Assembly: GCA_947585885.1 (NCBI GenBank)
Contig: CANPXI010000062.1
Coordinates: 1-6,046 of the forward strand
DNA length: 6,046 nucleotides
Direction of reading: 5' to 3'
Source of the DNA: an uncultured Bacilli bacterium
GTDB taxonomy: Bacteria; Bacillota_I; Bacilli_A; RF39; UBA660
The notes below the pieces were generated by a model, which did no database searches, was not told the DNA's origin, and worked only from the letters and a program-made list of their open reading frames with translations. Positions 1 through 4,849 of this stretch are shown one piece after another. Position 1 is the stretch's first letter. Every line of letters begins with the position of its first letter. Both the position numbers and the translations under genes were made by a program.

Positions 1-881
1 TCATATGTACTTATTAATCCTATGTTATTTGGAAATAATGTTGTTTCTACACATCCACTTTCACTACAATTAAACTTTCCATTTTGAATAATATATTCAT
101 TTTGTTTTTCTAATGTATTATATATGGTTGTTAAGTTATTTTTTATTCCTGCTTTATTTGAAGTTGCTCTTACACTATCACTTATTACTTTTATTCCATT
201 GTCACTTGTTCCTATTATTCTCCATAGGTTATTATTAACATTTGCATTTGTTGGATATTGTAAGTAGTTATTCTTTGTTACTCCTCCATTTAAACAATTA
301 TCTTTTTCACAATTATTTTCTTCTTTTACTATATCTTTTAAATTCTTCTCATCTGTATAATTCTTTTCTTGTTCTTTTTCTTCTGTTATTTCATTGTATC
401 CATCTAATACTGCTACTTTATCATTATATGTGTATCCTCCTCTTACTGTAAATTCTACTTCTATATTCTCTGTTGATTCTATTACTACTGTTACTATCTT
501 TTTATATATCTCTTTATTCTCTTTACTTATTCTTCCTGTTGGCAACCATCCTGTTGTACTTGAGTATGATACACTTCCACTTCCTTTTGTTATTCTATAT
601 ATTAAATTATATTTACTATCTATTTCATTTAATGATGTTATTTCTATTTTTACTGTTGATGTACTATTACCACTTAATGATACTGTATTATTTGTTATTG
701 TTTCACTTCCACCTGTTCCTGTTATCTTTATTCCATATATAAGTTCACTCACCAACATTTCACTTGCTTTAAAATCTTTTGTATTTATTATAAATGCAGA
801 GTATGTTAAACTAAGTGTCATACTTAATAATACTAATATACTAAAAAACATTATCTTTTTACTTCTTATTATTCTTTTCAT
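1..881 (-). CDS. Secreted surface protein with SipW/TasA-like signal peptide, C-terminus cut off by window edge
   Basis: A continuous frame of 293 complete codons runs off the left edge without a stop. The ATG at 881 follows an AAAGGA ribosome binding site by about 8 nt. Residues 1-9 are basic (MKRIIRSKK). Residues 10-30 are a hydrophobic segment ending LTYSAF, which resembles the uncleaved or SipW-processed leaders of TasA-like proteins. Residues 35-150 are rich in Thr, Ser, Ile and Val with beta-strand character, followed by a charged linker (about 160-190). Two Cys-x4-Cys pairs sit at C191/C196 and C272/C277 and could form disulfides outside the cell. A segment NNLWRIIGTSDNGIKVISD (about 207-225) and the final NNIGLIST resemble, from memory, repeated surface proteins of uncultured gut Bacillota. 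No enzymatic function is claimed. It is expressed from the leader described separately. The reading frame is certain; the localisation is inferred and the function unknown. Confidence 0.85.
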   Translation of the reverse strand, partial: MKRIIRSKKIMFFSILVLLSMTLSLTYSAFIINTKDFKASEMLVSELIYGIKITGTGGSETITNNTVSLSGNSTSTVKIEITSLNEIDSKYNLIYRITKGSGSVSYSSTTGWLPTGRISKENKEIYKKIVTVVIESTENIEVEFTVRGGYTYNDKVAVLDGYNEITEEKEQEKNYTDEKNLKDIVKEENNCEKDNCLNGGVTKNNYLQYPTNANVNNNLWRIIGTSDNGIKVISDSVRATSNKAGIKNNLTTIYNTLEKQNEYIIQNGKFNCSESGCVETTLFPNNIGLISTY

Positions 882-903
882 AATTATTATCCTTTCTTAA
901 ATG

Positions 904-939
904 ACAAAAACACATAGAAAAAACTCTATGTGTTTTTGT
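904..939 (-). terminator. 15-bp perfect hairpin just upstream of the surface-protein gene (terminator or attenuator)
   Basis: Positions 904-918 and 925-939 are perfect reverse complements (ACAAAAACACATAGA against TCTATGTGTTTTTGT) with a 6-nt loop. Read on the minus strand, the 3' arm ends in TTTTTGT, so it can act as a weak intrinsic terminator. It lies only 22 nt before the ATG at 881, with no room for a promoter in between. Transcription of the gene must therefore pass through it, which fits attenuation better than simple termination. It is symmetric, so it could also stop plus-strand transcripts. Confidence 0.6.
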
Positions 940-945
940 GCATTA

Positions 946-968
946 AAAAACTATGAGAGTTAGTTTTT
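946..968 (-). promoter_or_regulatory. Second leader hairpin abutting the stop codon of the leader ORF, with an alternative partner
   Basis: On the minus strand AAAAACTA (968-961) pairs with TAGTTTTT (953-946) around a 7-nt loop, and the next base extends the T run. The 5' arm overlaps the TAA of the 19-codon leader ORF. The same 3' arm can instead pair with the leader start-codon region: AAAACTATGA (1032-1023) is the reverse complement of the minus-strand bases at 956-947, over 10 bp. The two pairings exclude each other, and a ribosome at the leader stop would block the short one. Pairing is seen directly; the switching role is inferred. Confidence 0.45.
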
Positions 969-1026
969 AACCCCCCCCGAGTCTGACCAAAAATAGGTTT
1001 TTCTCAAAAGAGATTATTTCATTCAT
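967..1026 (-). CDS. Putative 19-residue leader peptide ending in a G8 tract
   Basis: ATG at 1026 and TAA at 969-967 enclose MNEIISFEKNLFLVRLGGG. The sequence AAAGGAG lies 10 nt upstream of the ATG, a little long for optimal spacing. A near-consensus promoter lies just upstream, so the ORF is the first thing translated on the transcript that continues into the surface-protein gene at 881. The last three glycine codons are made by eight consecutive G residues, striking in such an AT-rich sequence. The stop codon merges into a hairpin. Neither adding nor removing one G extends the frame into the surface-protein gene: both shifted frames stop within about 50 nt. It could be a regulatory leader ORF, or the site may be non-coding with the G tract acting only in RNA. 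I do not recognise the peptide. Confidence 0.4.
   Translation of the reverse strand: MNEIISFEKNLFLVRLGGG
971..978. repeat. Homopolymeric G8 tract (C8 on plus strand)
   Basis: Eight consecutive C on the plus strand. It is the longest G/C homopolymer in the window and lies inside the putative leader ORF. Such tracts are prone to slippage in replication and in sequencing, so its length may vary between cells or be an assembly error. Confidence 0.8.
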
Positions 1027-1058
1027 AGTTTTATTTCTCCTTTATTATTTACACTTAC

Positions 1059-1086
1059 ATTTTATCACTTCTATTATTATTGTCAA
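1059..1086 (-). promoter_or_regulatory. Near-consensus sigma-A promoter for the leader and surface-protein gene
   Basis: Read on the minus strand, TTGACA (1086-1081) is a perfect -35 box. It is followed by a 16-nt spacer and TAAAAT (1064-1059), preceded by TG to give an extended -10 (TGATAAAAT). The expected start is near 1052, giving a 5' leader of about 170 nt before the ATG at 881. Confidence 0.75.
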
Positions 1087-1111
1087 CCATATTTTATCAT
1101 TTATACTAACA

Positions 1112-1140
1112 AAAAATATAACTTTTTCAGTTATATTTTT
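1112..1140. terminator. A/T-only type inverted repeat between divergent promoters, probable bidirectional terminator
   Basis: AAAAATATAAC (1112-1122) and GTTATATTTTT (1130-1140) are perfect 11-bp complements with a 7-nt loop. On the minus strand the 3' arm is followed by a sixth T, so it could stop leftward transcripts coming from gap before they reach the leader promoter at 1086. It also lies just upstream of the -35 box at 1142. An operator for a dimeric regulator is an alternative, since it sits between two divergent promoters. Confidence 0.45.
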
Positions 1141-1141
1141 A

Positions 1142-1170
1142 TTGATTATAAAATAAGTGTTTGGTATAAT
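1142..1170 (+). promoter_or_regulatory. Strong sigma-A promoter of the small structured RNA
   Basis: TTGATT (1142-1147), a spacer of exactly 17 nt, then a perfect TATAAT (1165-1170). The predicted start is at A1177 or G1178, seven to eight bases past the -10 box. That is exactly where the 5' arm of the RNA's closing helix begins. Confidence 0.85.
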
Positions 1171-1232
1171 GTTTATAGAACATCTAACAGTTAGGATGCT
1201 GCCGAACTTTCCAGGGGGTTTCTCTTAGAAAG

Positions 1233-1308
1233 CGAGGTGGTTATAATGAACAAAAAAGACATTTTAATTATATTACTGTTCATTATAATTTTTCTTTTAT
1301 TCACCTTG
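1233..1308 (+). promoter_or_regulatory. Translation-locking hairpin: SD and AUG both paired to the coding region
   Basis: The Shine-Dalgarno segment CGAGGTGG (1233-1240) pairs with TCACCTTG (1301-1308): 8 pairs, two of them G-U. Directly adjacent, TTATAATGAAC (1241-1251), which contains the start codon, pairs perfectly over 11 bp with GTTCATTATAA (1278-1288). The two helices are separated only by a 12-nt bulge at 1289-1300, and the loop spans 1252-1277. The anti-SD strand falls on ACC TTG codons; ACC is an unexpected threonine choice in this AT-rich window, consistent with selection on RNA structure. Confidence 0.75.
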
Positions 1309-1326
1309 ATTTTCAAAATAATATAA
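1246..1326 (+). CDS. 26-residue hydrophobic peptide, putative type I toxin
   Basis: ATG at 1246 to TAA at 1324-1326 encodes MNKKDILIILLFIIIFLLFT followed by LIFKII. A short polar, basic N-terminus (NKKD) precedes a single membrane-spanning stretch of about 18 residues (6-23) made almost only of Ile, Leu and Phe, with one Lys near the end. GAGGTGG at 1234-1240 is a good ribosome binding site, 5 nt from the ATG. The ORF is the only one in the small RNA at 1177-1413. It is folded so that the site and the start codon are hidden. Size, composition and RNA context match small membrane-damaging type I toxins as a class (Ibs, Fst, TisB, TxpA and others), but I do not recognise homology to any named family. 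A small regulatory membrane protein is the main alternative. It is too short for most gene callers. Confidence 0.65.
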   Translation: MNKKDILIILLFIIIFLLFTLIFKII

Positions 1327-1335
1327 AAGAAGAAT

Positions 1336-1360
1336 GCCTAACTTACAACTATAGTTAGGC
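1336..1360. terminator. Perfect 8-bp hairpin; possible minus-strand terminator
   Basis: GCCTAACT (1336-1343) and AGTTAGGC (1353-1360) enclose a 9-nt loop. On the minus strand the hairpin is followed by ATTCTTCTTTTAT, a T-rich if interrupted tail, so it may end an antisense RNA or the gap transcript. In the plus-strand RNA it lies just past the ORF stop. Its CCTAACT arm (1337-1343) can alternatively pair with AGTTAGG at 1189-1195 near the RNA 5' end, competing with the closing helix. Confidence 0.5.
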
Positions 1361-1395
1361 TAATTCAAAATTTAGTAGCATCCAACGATTGAGAA

Positions 1396-1413
1396 GTTAG
1401 ATGTTCTTTTTTT
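1396..1413 (+). terminator. 3' end of the small RNA: closing arm plus T7 run
   Basis: GTTAGATGTTCT (1396-1407) runs into seven T residues (1407-1413). Its pairing partner is the far 5' end of the same RNA (1177-1188) rather than a local arm, so termination depends on long-range closure. A small hairpin TGAAG/CTTCA at 1415-1428 lies after the T run and is not part of it. Confidence 0.6.
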
Positions 1414-1436
1414 ATGAAGTTTCCTTCAGTAATTAT

Positions 1437-1465
1437 AATATATCATAAGTTATGGTTTTATTCAA
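1437..1465 (-). promoter_or_regulatory. Possible promoter for an antisense RNA, between gap stop and the small RNA
   Basis: On the minus strand TTGAAT (1465-1460), a 17-nt spacer and TATATT (1442-1437) form a plausible sigma-A promoter six bases downstream of the gap stop codon. A TATAAT is also present at 1437-1432 but its spacing to TTGAAT is too long. In an AT-rich region such matches occur by chance, so confidence is modest. Confidence 0.4.
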
Positions 1466-1470
1466 GTTTG

Positions 1471-2469
1471 TTATTTCATTAAAGTAGTCATGGTTCTAAT
1501 CATTTGGGCAGTATAACCCCATTCGTTATCATACCAAGCTACTATTTTTATTAATGTACCTTTTTCCATTTTTTTTGTTTTTGTTAGTAGTGAATCTATT
1601 ATGGCTCCGTTTGTTGTTCCTATTACATCACTACTTACTAGAGGTACATTTACTATTTTTAAAGTATCACTTTGATTTTTCTTAAATAAACTATTTATTT
1701 CTCTTGCATCTGTAGTTTCTTCTACTAGTACATTTAAATCTATTAGAGAACCATCTCCTACTGGTACTCTGTATGCTATTCCATCTAGTTTTCCTTTTAG
1801 TTCTGGTATTACTTTACCTATTGCTGAAGCTGCTCCAGTAGATGTTGGTATTATGTTTAAGCTTGCTGCTCTTCCTCTTCTACTTTCTATACCTTTTTTA
1901 TGAGGTATATCTAGTGTTTCTTGATCGTTAGTCATTGCGTGAACTGTACTCATAAAACCACTTACTACTGTATAGTTTTTATTTATTATATCTAGTACTG
2001 GTGCTAGGCAGTTAGTTGTACAAGATGCTGCACTTATTATTGTATCTCTTTTTGTTATTTTGTTTTCATTTACACCATATACGATTGTTTTTGCTTCATC
2101 TTTTGCTGGGGCACTTATTATTACTTTTTTAGCTCCTGCATCTATATGAGCTTGGCATTTTTCTTTACTAGTAAATACTCCTGTGCATTCTAGTACTACA
2201 TCTATGTCTAGTTTTTTCCATGGTAATTTTGCGGGGTTACTTTCGTTTAGTACTTTTATTTCTTTACCATTTACTATTATTTTATCATCTTCATAATCTA
2301 CTTTACTATTTAGTGTCCTATGAACTGAATCATATTTATATAAGTATGCTAGACTTAATGAATCTGTTAAATCATTTATTGCGACTACTTCCATATCGTC
2401 TCTTTCACTTATTTGTCTTAATGCGCATCTTCCAATTCTACCAAAACCATTTATTGCGACTTTTATCAT
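1471..2469 (-). CDS. gap: Glyceraldehyde-3-phosphate dehydrogenase, class I (NAD-dependent)
   Basis: This 332-residue protein is full length for GapA-type GAPDH, the cytoplasmic glycolytic enzyme oxidising glyceraldehyde 3-phosphate with NAD and phosphate to 1,3-bisphosphoglycerate. The Rossmann motif NGFGRIG is at residues 7-13, and Asp33 (AIND) indicates NAD preference. The catalytic segment SAASCTTNC has the nucleophile at Cys150, and the base is His177 (STVHAMTNDQ). The phosphate-binding TSTGA is at 209-213, Arg234 follows, and the C-terminal hallmark WYDNEWGY is at 312-319. The usual SNASC reads SAASC here; I recall similar variants in other Firmicutes, so this is not a defect. The true start is the ATG at 2469, 7 nt after AGGAGG. 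An upstream in-frame TTG at 2490 overlaps the kinase stop and lies before that site. It follows the kinase gene by 13 nt and is almost certainly cotranscribed with it. Confidence 0.97.
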   Translation of the reverse strand: MIKVAINGFGRIGRCALRQISERDDMEVVAINDLTDSLSLAYLYKYDSVHRTLNSKVDYEDDKIIVNGKEIKVLNESNPAKLPWKKLDIDVVLECTGVFTSKEKCQAHIDAGAKKVIISAPAKDEAKTIVYGVNENKITKRDTIISAASCTTNCLAPVLDIINKNYTVVSGFMSTVHAMTNDQETLDIPHKKGIESRRGRAASLNIIPTSTGAASAIGKVIPELKGKLDGIAYRVPVGDGSLIDLNVLVEETTDAREINSLFKKNQSDTLKIVNVPLVSSDVIGTTNGAIIDSLLTKTKKMEKGTLIKIVAWYDNEWGYTAQMIRTMTTLMK

Positions 2470-2482
2470 TTTTCTTCCTCCT

Positions 2483-4132
2483 TTATTCAAAATAACTATT
2501 ACCTACAAATTCTCTTAATAATGCAGTTGATGGCAATGTACTTTCTGGTATGTCTAAGAAGTATTTTAAGAATGTAATTATTCTTAGTGCTTCTGGGTAG
2601 TATATGCTTTTATAATTTATGCTTTGTAGTATAGGTATTGCATATGTTTTAAGTACTCCTAGTTCATAGATTAAAGCTGTGTTTAGTACAATGTCTGCTT
2701 CTTTTTGATAAGGGAATATGTATAGTTCTTCGCTTTTTCTAACTGTTTGCCAATTTTTTAGGGTATTTTCTGCATCATAACCTCTTGTTCTATAGTCTCT
2801 TACTAATCTTCTTATAAATCTTAAGTCAACTGTTGATATATGATTATGTCTATCTAGTCCTAGTGGAGTAAATGGACTTATATATATTTTGTACTTGTTT
2901 TCTCTAGGTATACTTTTTGTTAATTCTTCATTAAGTGTGTGTATTCCTTCTATAATTAGTAAATCTCTATTTGTTAATGATACAGGTTTATTCTTGTATT
3001 CTTTTTCACCAGTTAAAAAGTTATATGTTGGAAGAGTTACTTCTTCATTATTAAGTAATTTTGTTATTTTTTCATTAAATAAATCTATATCTAGTGCTTC
3101 TAAAATATCAAATTCATATTCACCTTTTTCATTTTTTGGTGTTTCTGTTTTGTTTTTAAAGAAATCATCTGTTGATATTACGAATGGGTTTATTCCTTTA
3201 CTTTTTAAATATAATGCTAGTTTTTTTGATGTTGTTGTTTTTCCTGAAGATGAAGGGCCTGCGATTAATACCATTTTTATATCATTTAATCTTTCTTTTA
3301 TTTCATTTGCTATTTCGTTTATGTCTTCATTTTGTTTTATTTCGTTTAATTGAATGAATTCTTTTATTTTTCCATTTATTACTATGTTATTTACGTCACT
3401 TACATAATTACAATGTAGTCTATTAGCCCATTCTCCGTATGTGTTAAATACGTTTAGTACTTTTTCTAAGTGTGTGTAAGGAGAAATTTGGCCATCAAAT
3501 GTATTAGGGTATTGTAGTATTATTCCTAAGTCTTTTGTTAGTGTTAAATTGAATGACTTTAGTATACCAGTTCTTGTAGGCATCAAACTATAGAAATAGT
3601 TATATGTATCATTTAGTGAATAAAGTGTTACTACTTCATTGGTCATTTGTTTATAATTTTCTACTTTTTCTTTTTCATTTATGCTTTCAAAATATTTAAG
3701 TGCATCTTTTCTACTTGTTGTAACTTTTTCTATTCTTAAGTCTTTTGTAACTAATTCTTGCATTTTAGCTAGTATATCACTTACAACTTTATCGTTTATG
3801 TTAAAGTCAATTCTAGTATAAATACCTTTATCTAATGAGTGTTTTAGTTCTACTTTAGTGTTTTGTCCATATAGTTCTTTTACTGCAACTATGTATAAGA
3901 ATTTTAGACCACTTCTATATATTTTAGCACCCATTCTATCACTAGTTTTTATTAGTTTTATTTCTGTATCGTTTTTAAGTATATAACTAAGTTCTACTAT
4001 TTCATTGTTTATTAAGGCTGCGATTACATTAGAAGTATCATAACTTAATTTTTTTAGAAGTTCTTCTACTGTGCCACCTTCTCTAAATATTATTTTTTCT
4101 CCATTTATATTTATTATTATATTGTCTTTCAT
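2483..4132 (-). CDS. TGS-domain uridine kinase-like nucleoside kinase
   Basis: A 549-residue protein of the family that joins a ThrRS-like N-terminus to a phosphoribulokinase/uridine kinase domain. Residues 1-62 form a TGS-like fold (INGEKIIFREGGTVEELL). Residues 65-270 resemble the threonyl-tRNA synthetase second additional domain, with HSLDKGIYTRID near 98-109. The kinase part has the Walker A motif GPSSSGKT at 292-299, TDDFF at 321-325 with likely substrate or catalytic Asp322/323, a Walker B-like LLIIEGIH at 391-398, and an arginine-rich RFIRRLVRDYRTR near 438-450 expected to contact phosphates. The family is thought to phosphorylate a nucleoside using ATP, but its substrate is not firmly known to me. 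I chose the ATG at 4132 because AAGGGTG lies just before it; an in-frame ATG at 4168 overlaps the -10 box. It is first gene of the operon with gap. Confidence 0.93.
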   Translation of the reverse strand: MKDNIIININGEKIIFREGGTVEELLKKLSYDTSNVIAALINNEIVELSYILKNDTEIKLIKTSDRMGAKIYRSGLKFLYIVAVKELYGQNTKVELKHSLDKGIYTRIDFNINDKVVSDILAKMQELVTKDLRIEKVTTSRKDALKYFESINEKEKVENYKQMTNEVVTLYSLNDTYNYFYSLMPTRTGILKSFNLTLTKDLGIILQYPNTFDGQISPYTHLEKVLNVFNTYGEWANRLHCNYVSDVNNIVINGKIKEFIQLNEIKQNEDINEIANEIKERLNDIKMVLIAGPSSSGKTTTSKKLALYLKSKGINPFVISTDDFFKNKTETPKNEKGEYEFDILEALDIDLFNEKITKLLNNEEVTLPTYNFLTGEKEYKNKPVSLTNRDLLIIEGIHTLNEELTKSIPRENKYKIYISPFTPLGLDRHNHISTVDLRFIRRLVRDYRTRGYDAENTLKNWQTVRKSEELYIFPYQKEADIVLNTALIYELGVLKTYAIPILQSINYKSIYYPEALRIITFLKYFLDIPESTLPSTALLREFVGNSYFE

Positions 4133-4158
4133 ATTTTCACCCTTTATTCTATATTTAT

Positions 4159-4187
4159 ATTCTATCATATTTTATTTAAGTAGTGTA
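4159..4187 (-). promoter_or_regulatory. Promoter of the kinase-gap operon (extended -10)
   Basis: On the minus strand TACACT (4187-4182), a 17-nt spacer and TAGAAT (4164-4159) are present. TG sits one base before the -10 box (TGATAGAAT), which compensates for the poor -35. The predicted start near 4152 gives a leader of about 20 nt, just enough for the ribosome binding site of the ATG at 4132. Confidence 0.55.
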
Positions 4188-4192
4188 CGTTA

Positions 4193-4221
4193 TTAATTTA
4201 TTTTTTAGTTTTTTGTATAAA
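4193..4221 (+). promoter_or_regulatory. Possible clpP promoter
   Basis: TTAATT (4193-4198), a 17-nt spacer and TATAAA (4216-4221) lie 40 nt upstream of the clpP start. The region is nearly all A/T so alternatives exist, for example TTGTAT at 4213. No CtsR-like heptad direct repeats are evident in the 128-base gap between the divergent genes. Confidence 0.35.
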
Positions 4222-4260
4222 ATTTTGATTTTTTCGTAAATATATTTATAGGTGAAGAAA

Positions 4261-4827
4261 ATGATTATTCCAACAATTTTAGAAAAAGAGAATGGTAGGG
4301 AAACTGCATATGATTTATATAGTAGGTTAATTAAGGATAGAATTATTTTTTTAAGTGGTGAGATTGATGATGAGAAAGCAAATTTGGTAGTAGGGGAGTT
4401 GCTTTTCTTAAATAGTCAAAGTAAAGATGATATTTATCTCTATATTAATAGTCCAGGTGGTAGTGTTACTGCTGGAATGGCTATTTATGATACTATGAAT
4501 TTTATTGAGTCAGATGTTTCGACTATTTGTGTAGGAATGTGTGCTAGTATGGCGGCTTTTCTTCTTTCTAGTGGAACAAGGGGTAAGAGAATAGCACTTA
4601 AGAATAGTGAAGTAATGATTCATCAACCTTTAGGAGGGGCTCAAGGGCAAGCTACTGAGATACAAATTGCAGCAGAAAGAATTATTAAGTTAAAGAAAAA
4701 GTTAAATAGTATTTTAGCAAGTAACACAGGTAAAAGTTTTAGTAAAATTACTAAGGATACTGAAAGAGATTATTTTATGGATGCAGGTGAAGCACAAGAA
4801 TATGGTATTGTTGATAAGGTATTATAA
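4261..4827 (+). CDS. clpP: ATP-dependent Clp protease proteolytic subunit ClpP
   Basis: This 188-residue protein matches the usual ClpP length. It forms the tetradecameric serine protease chamber that degrades proteins fed by ClpX, ClpC or similar ATPases in the cytoplasm. The catalytic triad is Ser96 (in GMCASMAAFLL), His121 (MIHQPLGG) and Asp170 (TERDYF). The 25- and 49-residue spacings match those of the E. coli enzyme. The oxyanion-hole segment SPGGSV is at 64-69. The N-terminus MIIPTILEKENGRETAYDLYSRL is typical and lacks a long propeptide. ATG at 4261 is preferred because AGGTGA lies 6-7 nt upstream; an in-frame GTG at 4252 falls inside that site. It is monocistronic, divergent from the kinase-gap operon and convergent with the gene at 4848-5837, and ends at a strong hairpin terminator. 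Confidence 0.97.
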   Translation: MIIPTILEKENGRETAYDLYSRLIKDRIIFLSGEIDDEKANLVVGELLFLNSQSKDDIYLYINSPGGSVTAGMAIYDTMNFIESDVSTICVGMCASMAAFLLSSGTRGKRIALKNSEVMIHQPLGGAQGQATEIQIAAERIIKLKKKLNSILASNTGKSFSKITKDTERDYFMDAGEAQEYGIVDKVL

Positions 4828-4849
4828 AAAAGCACTTTTTGGTGCTTTT
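4828..4849. terminator. Bidirectional intrinsic terminator shared by clpP and the converging gene
   Basis: AAAAGCAC (4828-4835) pairs with GTGCTTTT (4842-4849) around a 6-nt loop. On the plus strand it starts immediately after the clpP stop (4825-4827) and is followed by ATAATTTTA. On the minus strand the stem is followed by two further T's, making a T6 run. The stop codon of the minus-strand gene (4850-4848) overlaps the stem. Confidence 0.85.

Larger units (their letters stand above)
1177..1413 (+). ncRNA. Self-contained structured RNA with closed ends, type I toxin mRNA-like
   Basis: The RNA is delimited by the promoter at 1142-1170 and a T7 run at 1407-1413, about 235 nt in all. Its first 12 bases (1177-1188, AGAACATCTAAC) are the perfect complement of 1396-1407 (GTTAGATGTTCT). 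After an internal loop, GTT 1190-1192 and GGATGCT 1194-1200 pair with AAC 1384-1386 and AGCATCC 1377-1383. The closing helix therefore totals 22 bp. Inside are a local hairpin 1207-1211/1228-1232, a long hairpin that hides the ribosome binding site and AUG of the 26-codon ORF, and a perfect 8-bp hairpin at 1336-1360. End-to-end pairing with a translationally locked hydrophobic peptide is the known pattern of type I toxin mRNAs such as hok and aapA. I see no similarity to 6S, SRP, RNase P or tmRNA. All pairing is read directly; the toxin assignment is inference. Confidence 0.75.
1336..1430 (-). ncRNA. Hypothetical antisense RNA (antitoxin candidate) to the 3' part of the toxin-like mRNA
   Basis: A minus-strand promoter-like pair just after the gap stop predicts a start near 1430. 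The hairpin at 1336-1360 followed by a T-rich stretch offers an end near 1325. The product of about 100 nt would be fully complementary to the 3' third of the toxin-like RNA, including its 3' closing arm and terminator. Known type I pairs such as txpA/RatA and bsrG/SR4 overlap at their 3' ends in this way. Alternatively the long 3' end of the gap transcript supplies the antisense. No expression evidence is available, so this is inference from signals only. Confidence 0.3.

Noticed and set aside
242..900. Plus-strand ORFs of 69, 168 and 89 codons in this region
   Set aside because: They are low-complexity Leu/Tyr/Ile/Phe-rich readings opposite the minus-strand surface-protein gene, and lack a ribosome binding site and coherent protein features.
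904..1050. c-di-GMP or other known riboswitch in the leader
   Set aside because: I could not find the conserved cores of the c-di-GMP-I, c-di-GMP-II, T-box or SAM classes; an ORF plus competing hairpins explains the region better.
1177..1413. 6S, SRP, RNase P or tmRNA gene
   Set aside because: End-to-end pairing is shared with these, but their conserved core motifs are absent and the RNA contains a good ORF with a ribosome binding site.
1415..1428. Small TGAAG/CTTCA hairpin as a terminator for gap or the small RNA
   Set aside because: The stem is only 5 bp and on neither strand is it followed by a T run; the T7 run precedes it.
2470..2490. TTG at 2490 as gap start
   Set aside because: It overlaps the end of the kinase gene and lies upstream of the AGGAGG that serves the ATG at 2469; class I GAPDH begins MIKVAINGFGRIG.
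2220..3357. Plus-strand ORFs opposite gap and the kinase (2220-2495, 2889-3353, 3172-3357)
   Set aside because: They lie antisense to well-conserved coding sequence and have shadow-type composition with no initiation signals.
4133..4168. ATG at 4168 as kinase start
   Set aside because: It falls next to the predicted -10 box and would add 12 residues not typical of the family; AAGGGTG supports the ATG at 4132.
4252..4260. GTG at 4252 as clpP start
   Set aside because: The GTG is part of the AGGTGA ribosome binding site for the ATG at 4261, where conserved ClpP sequence begins.
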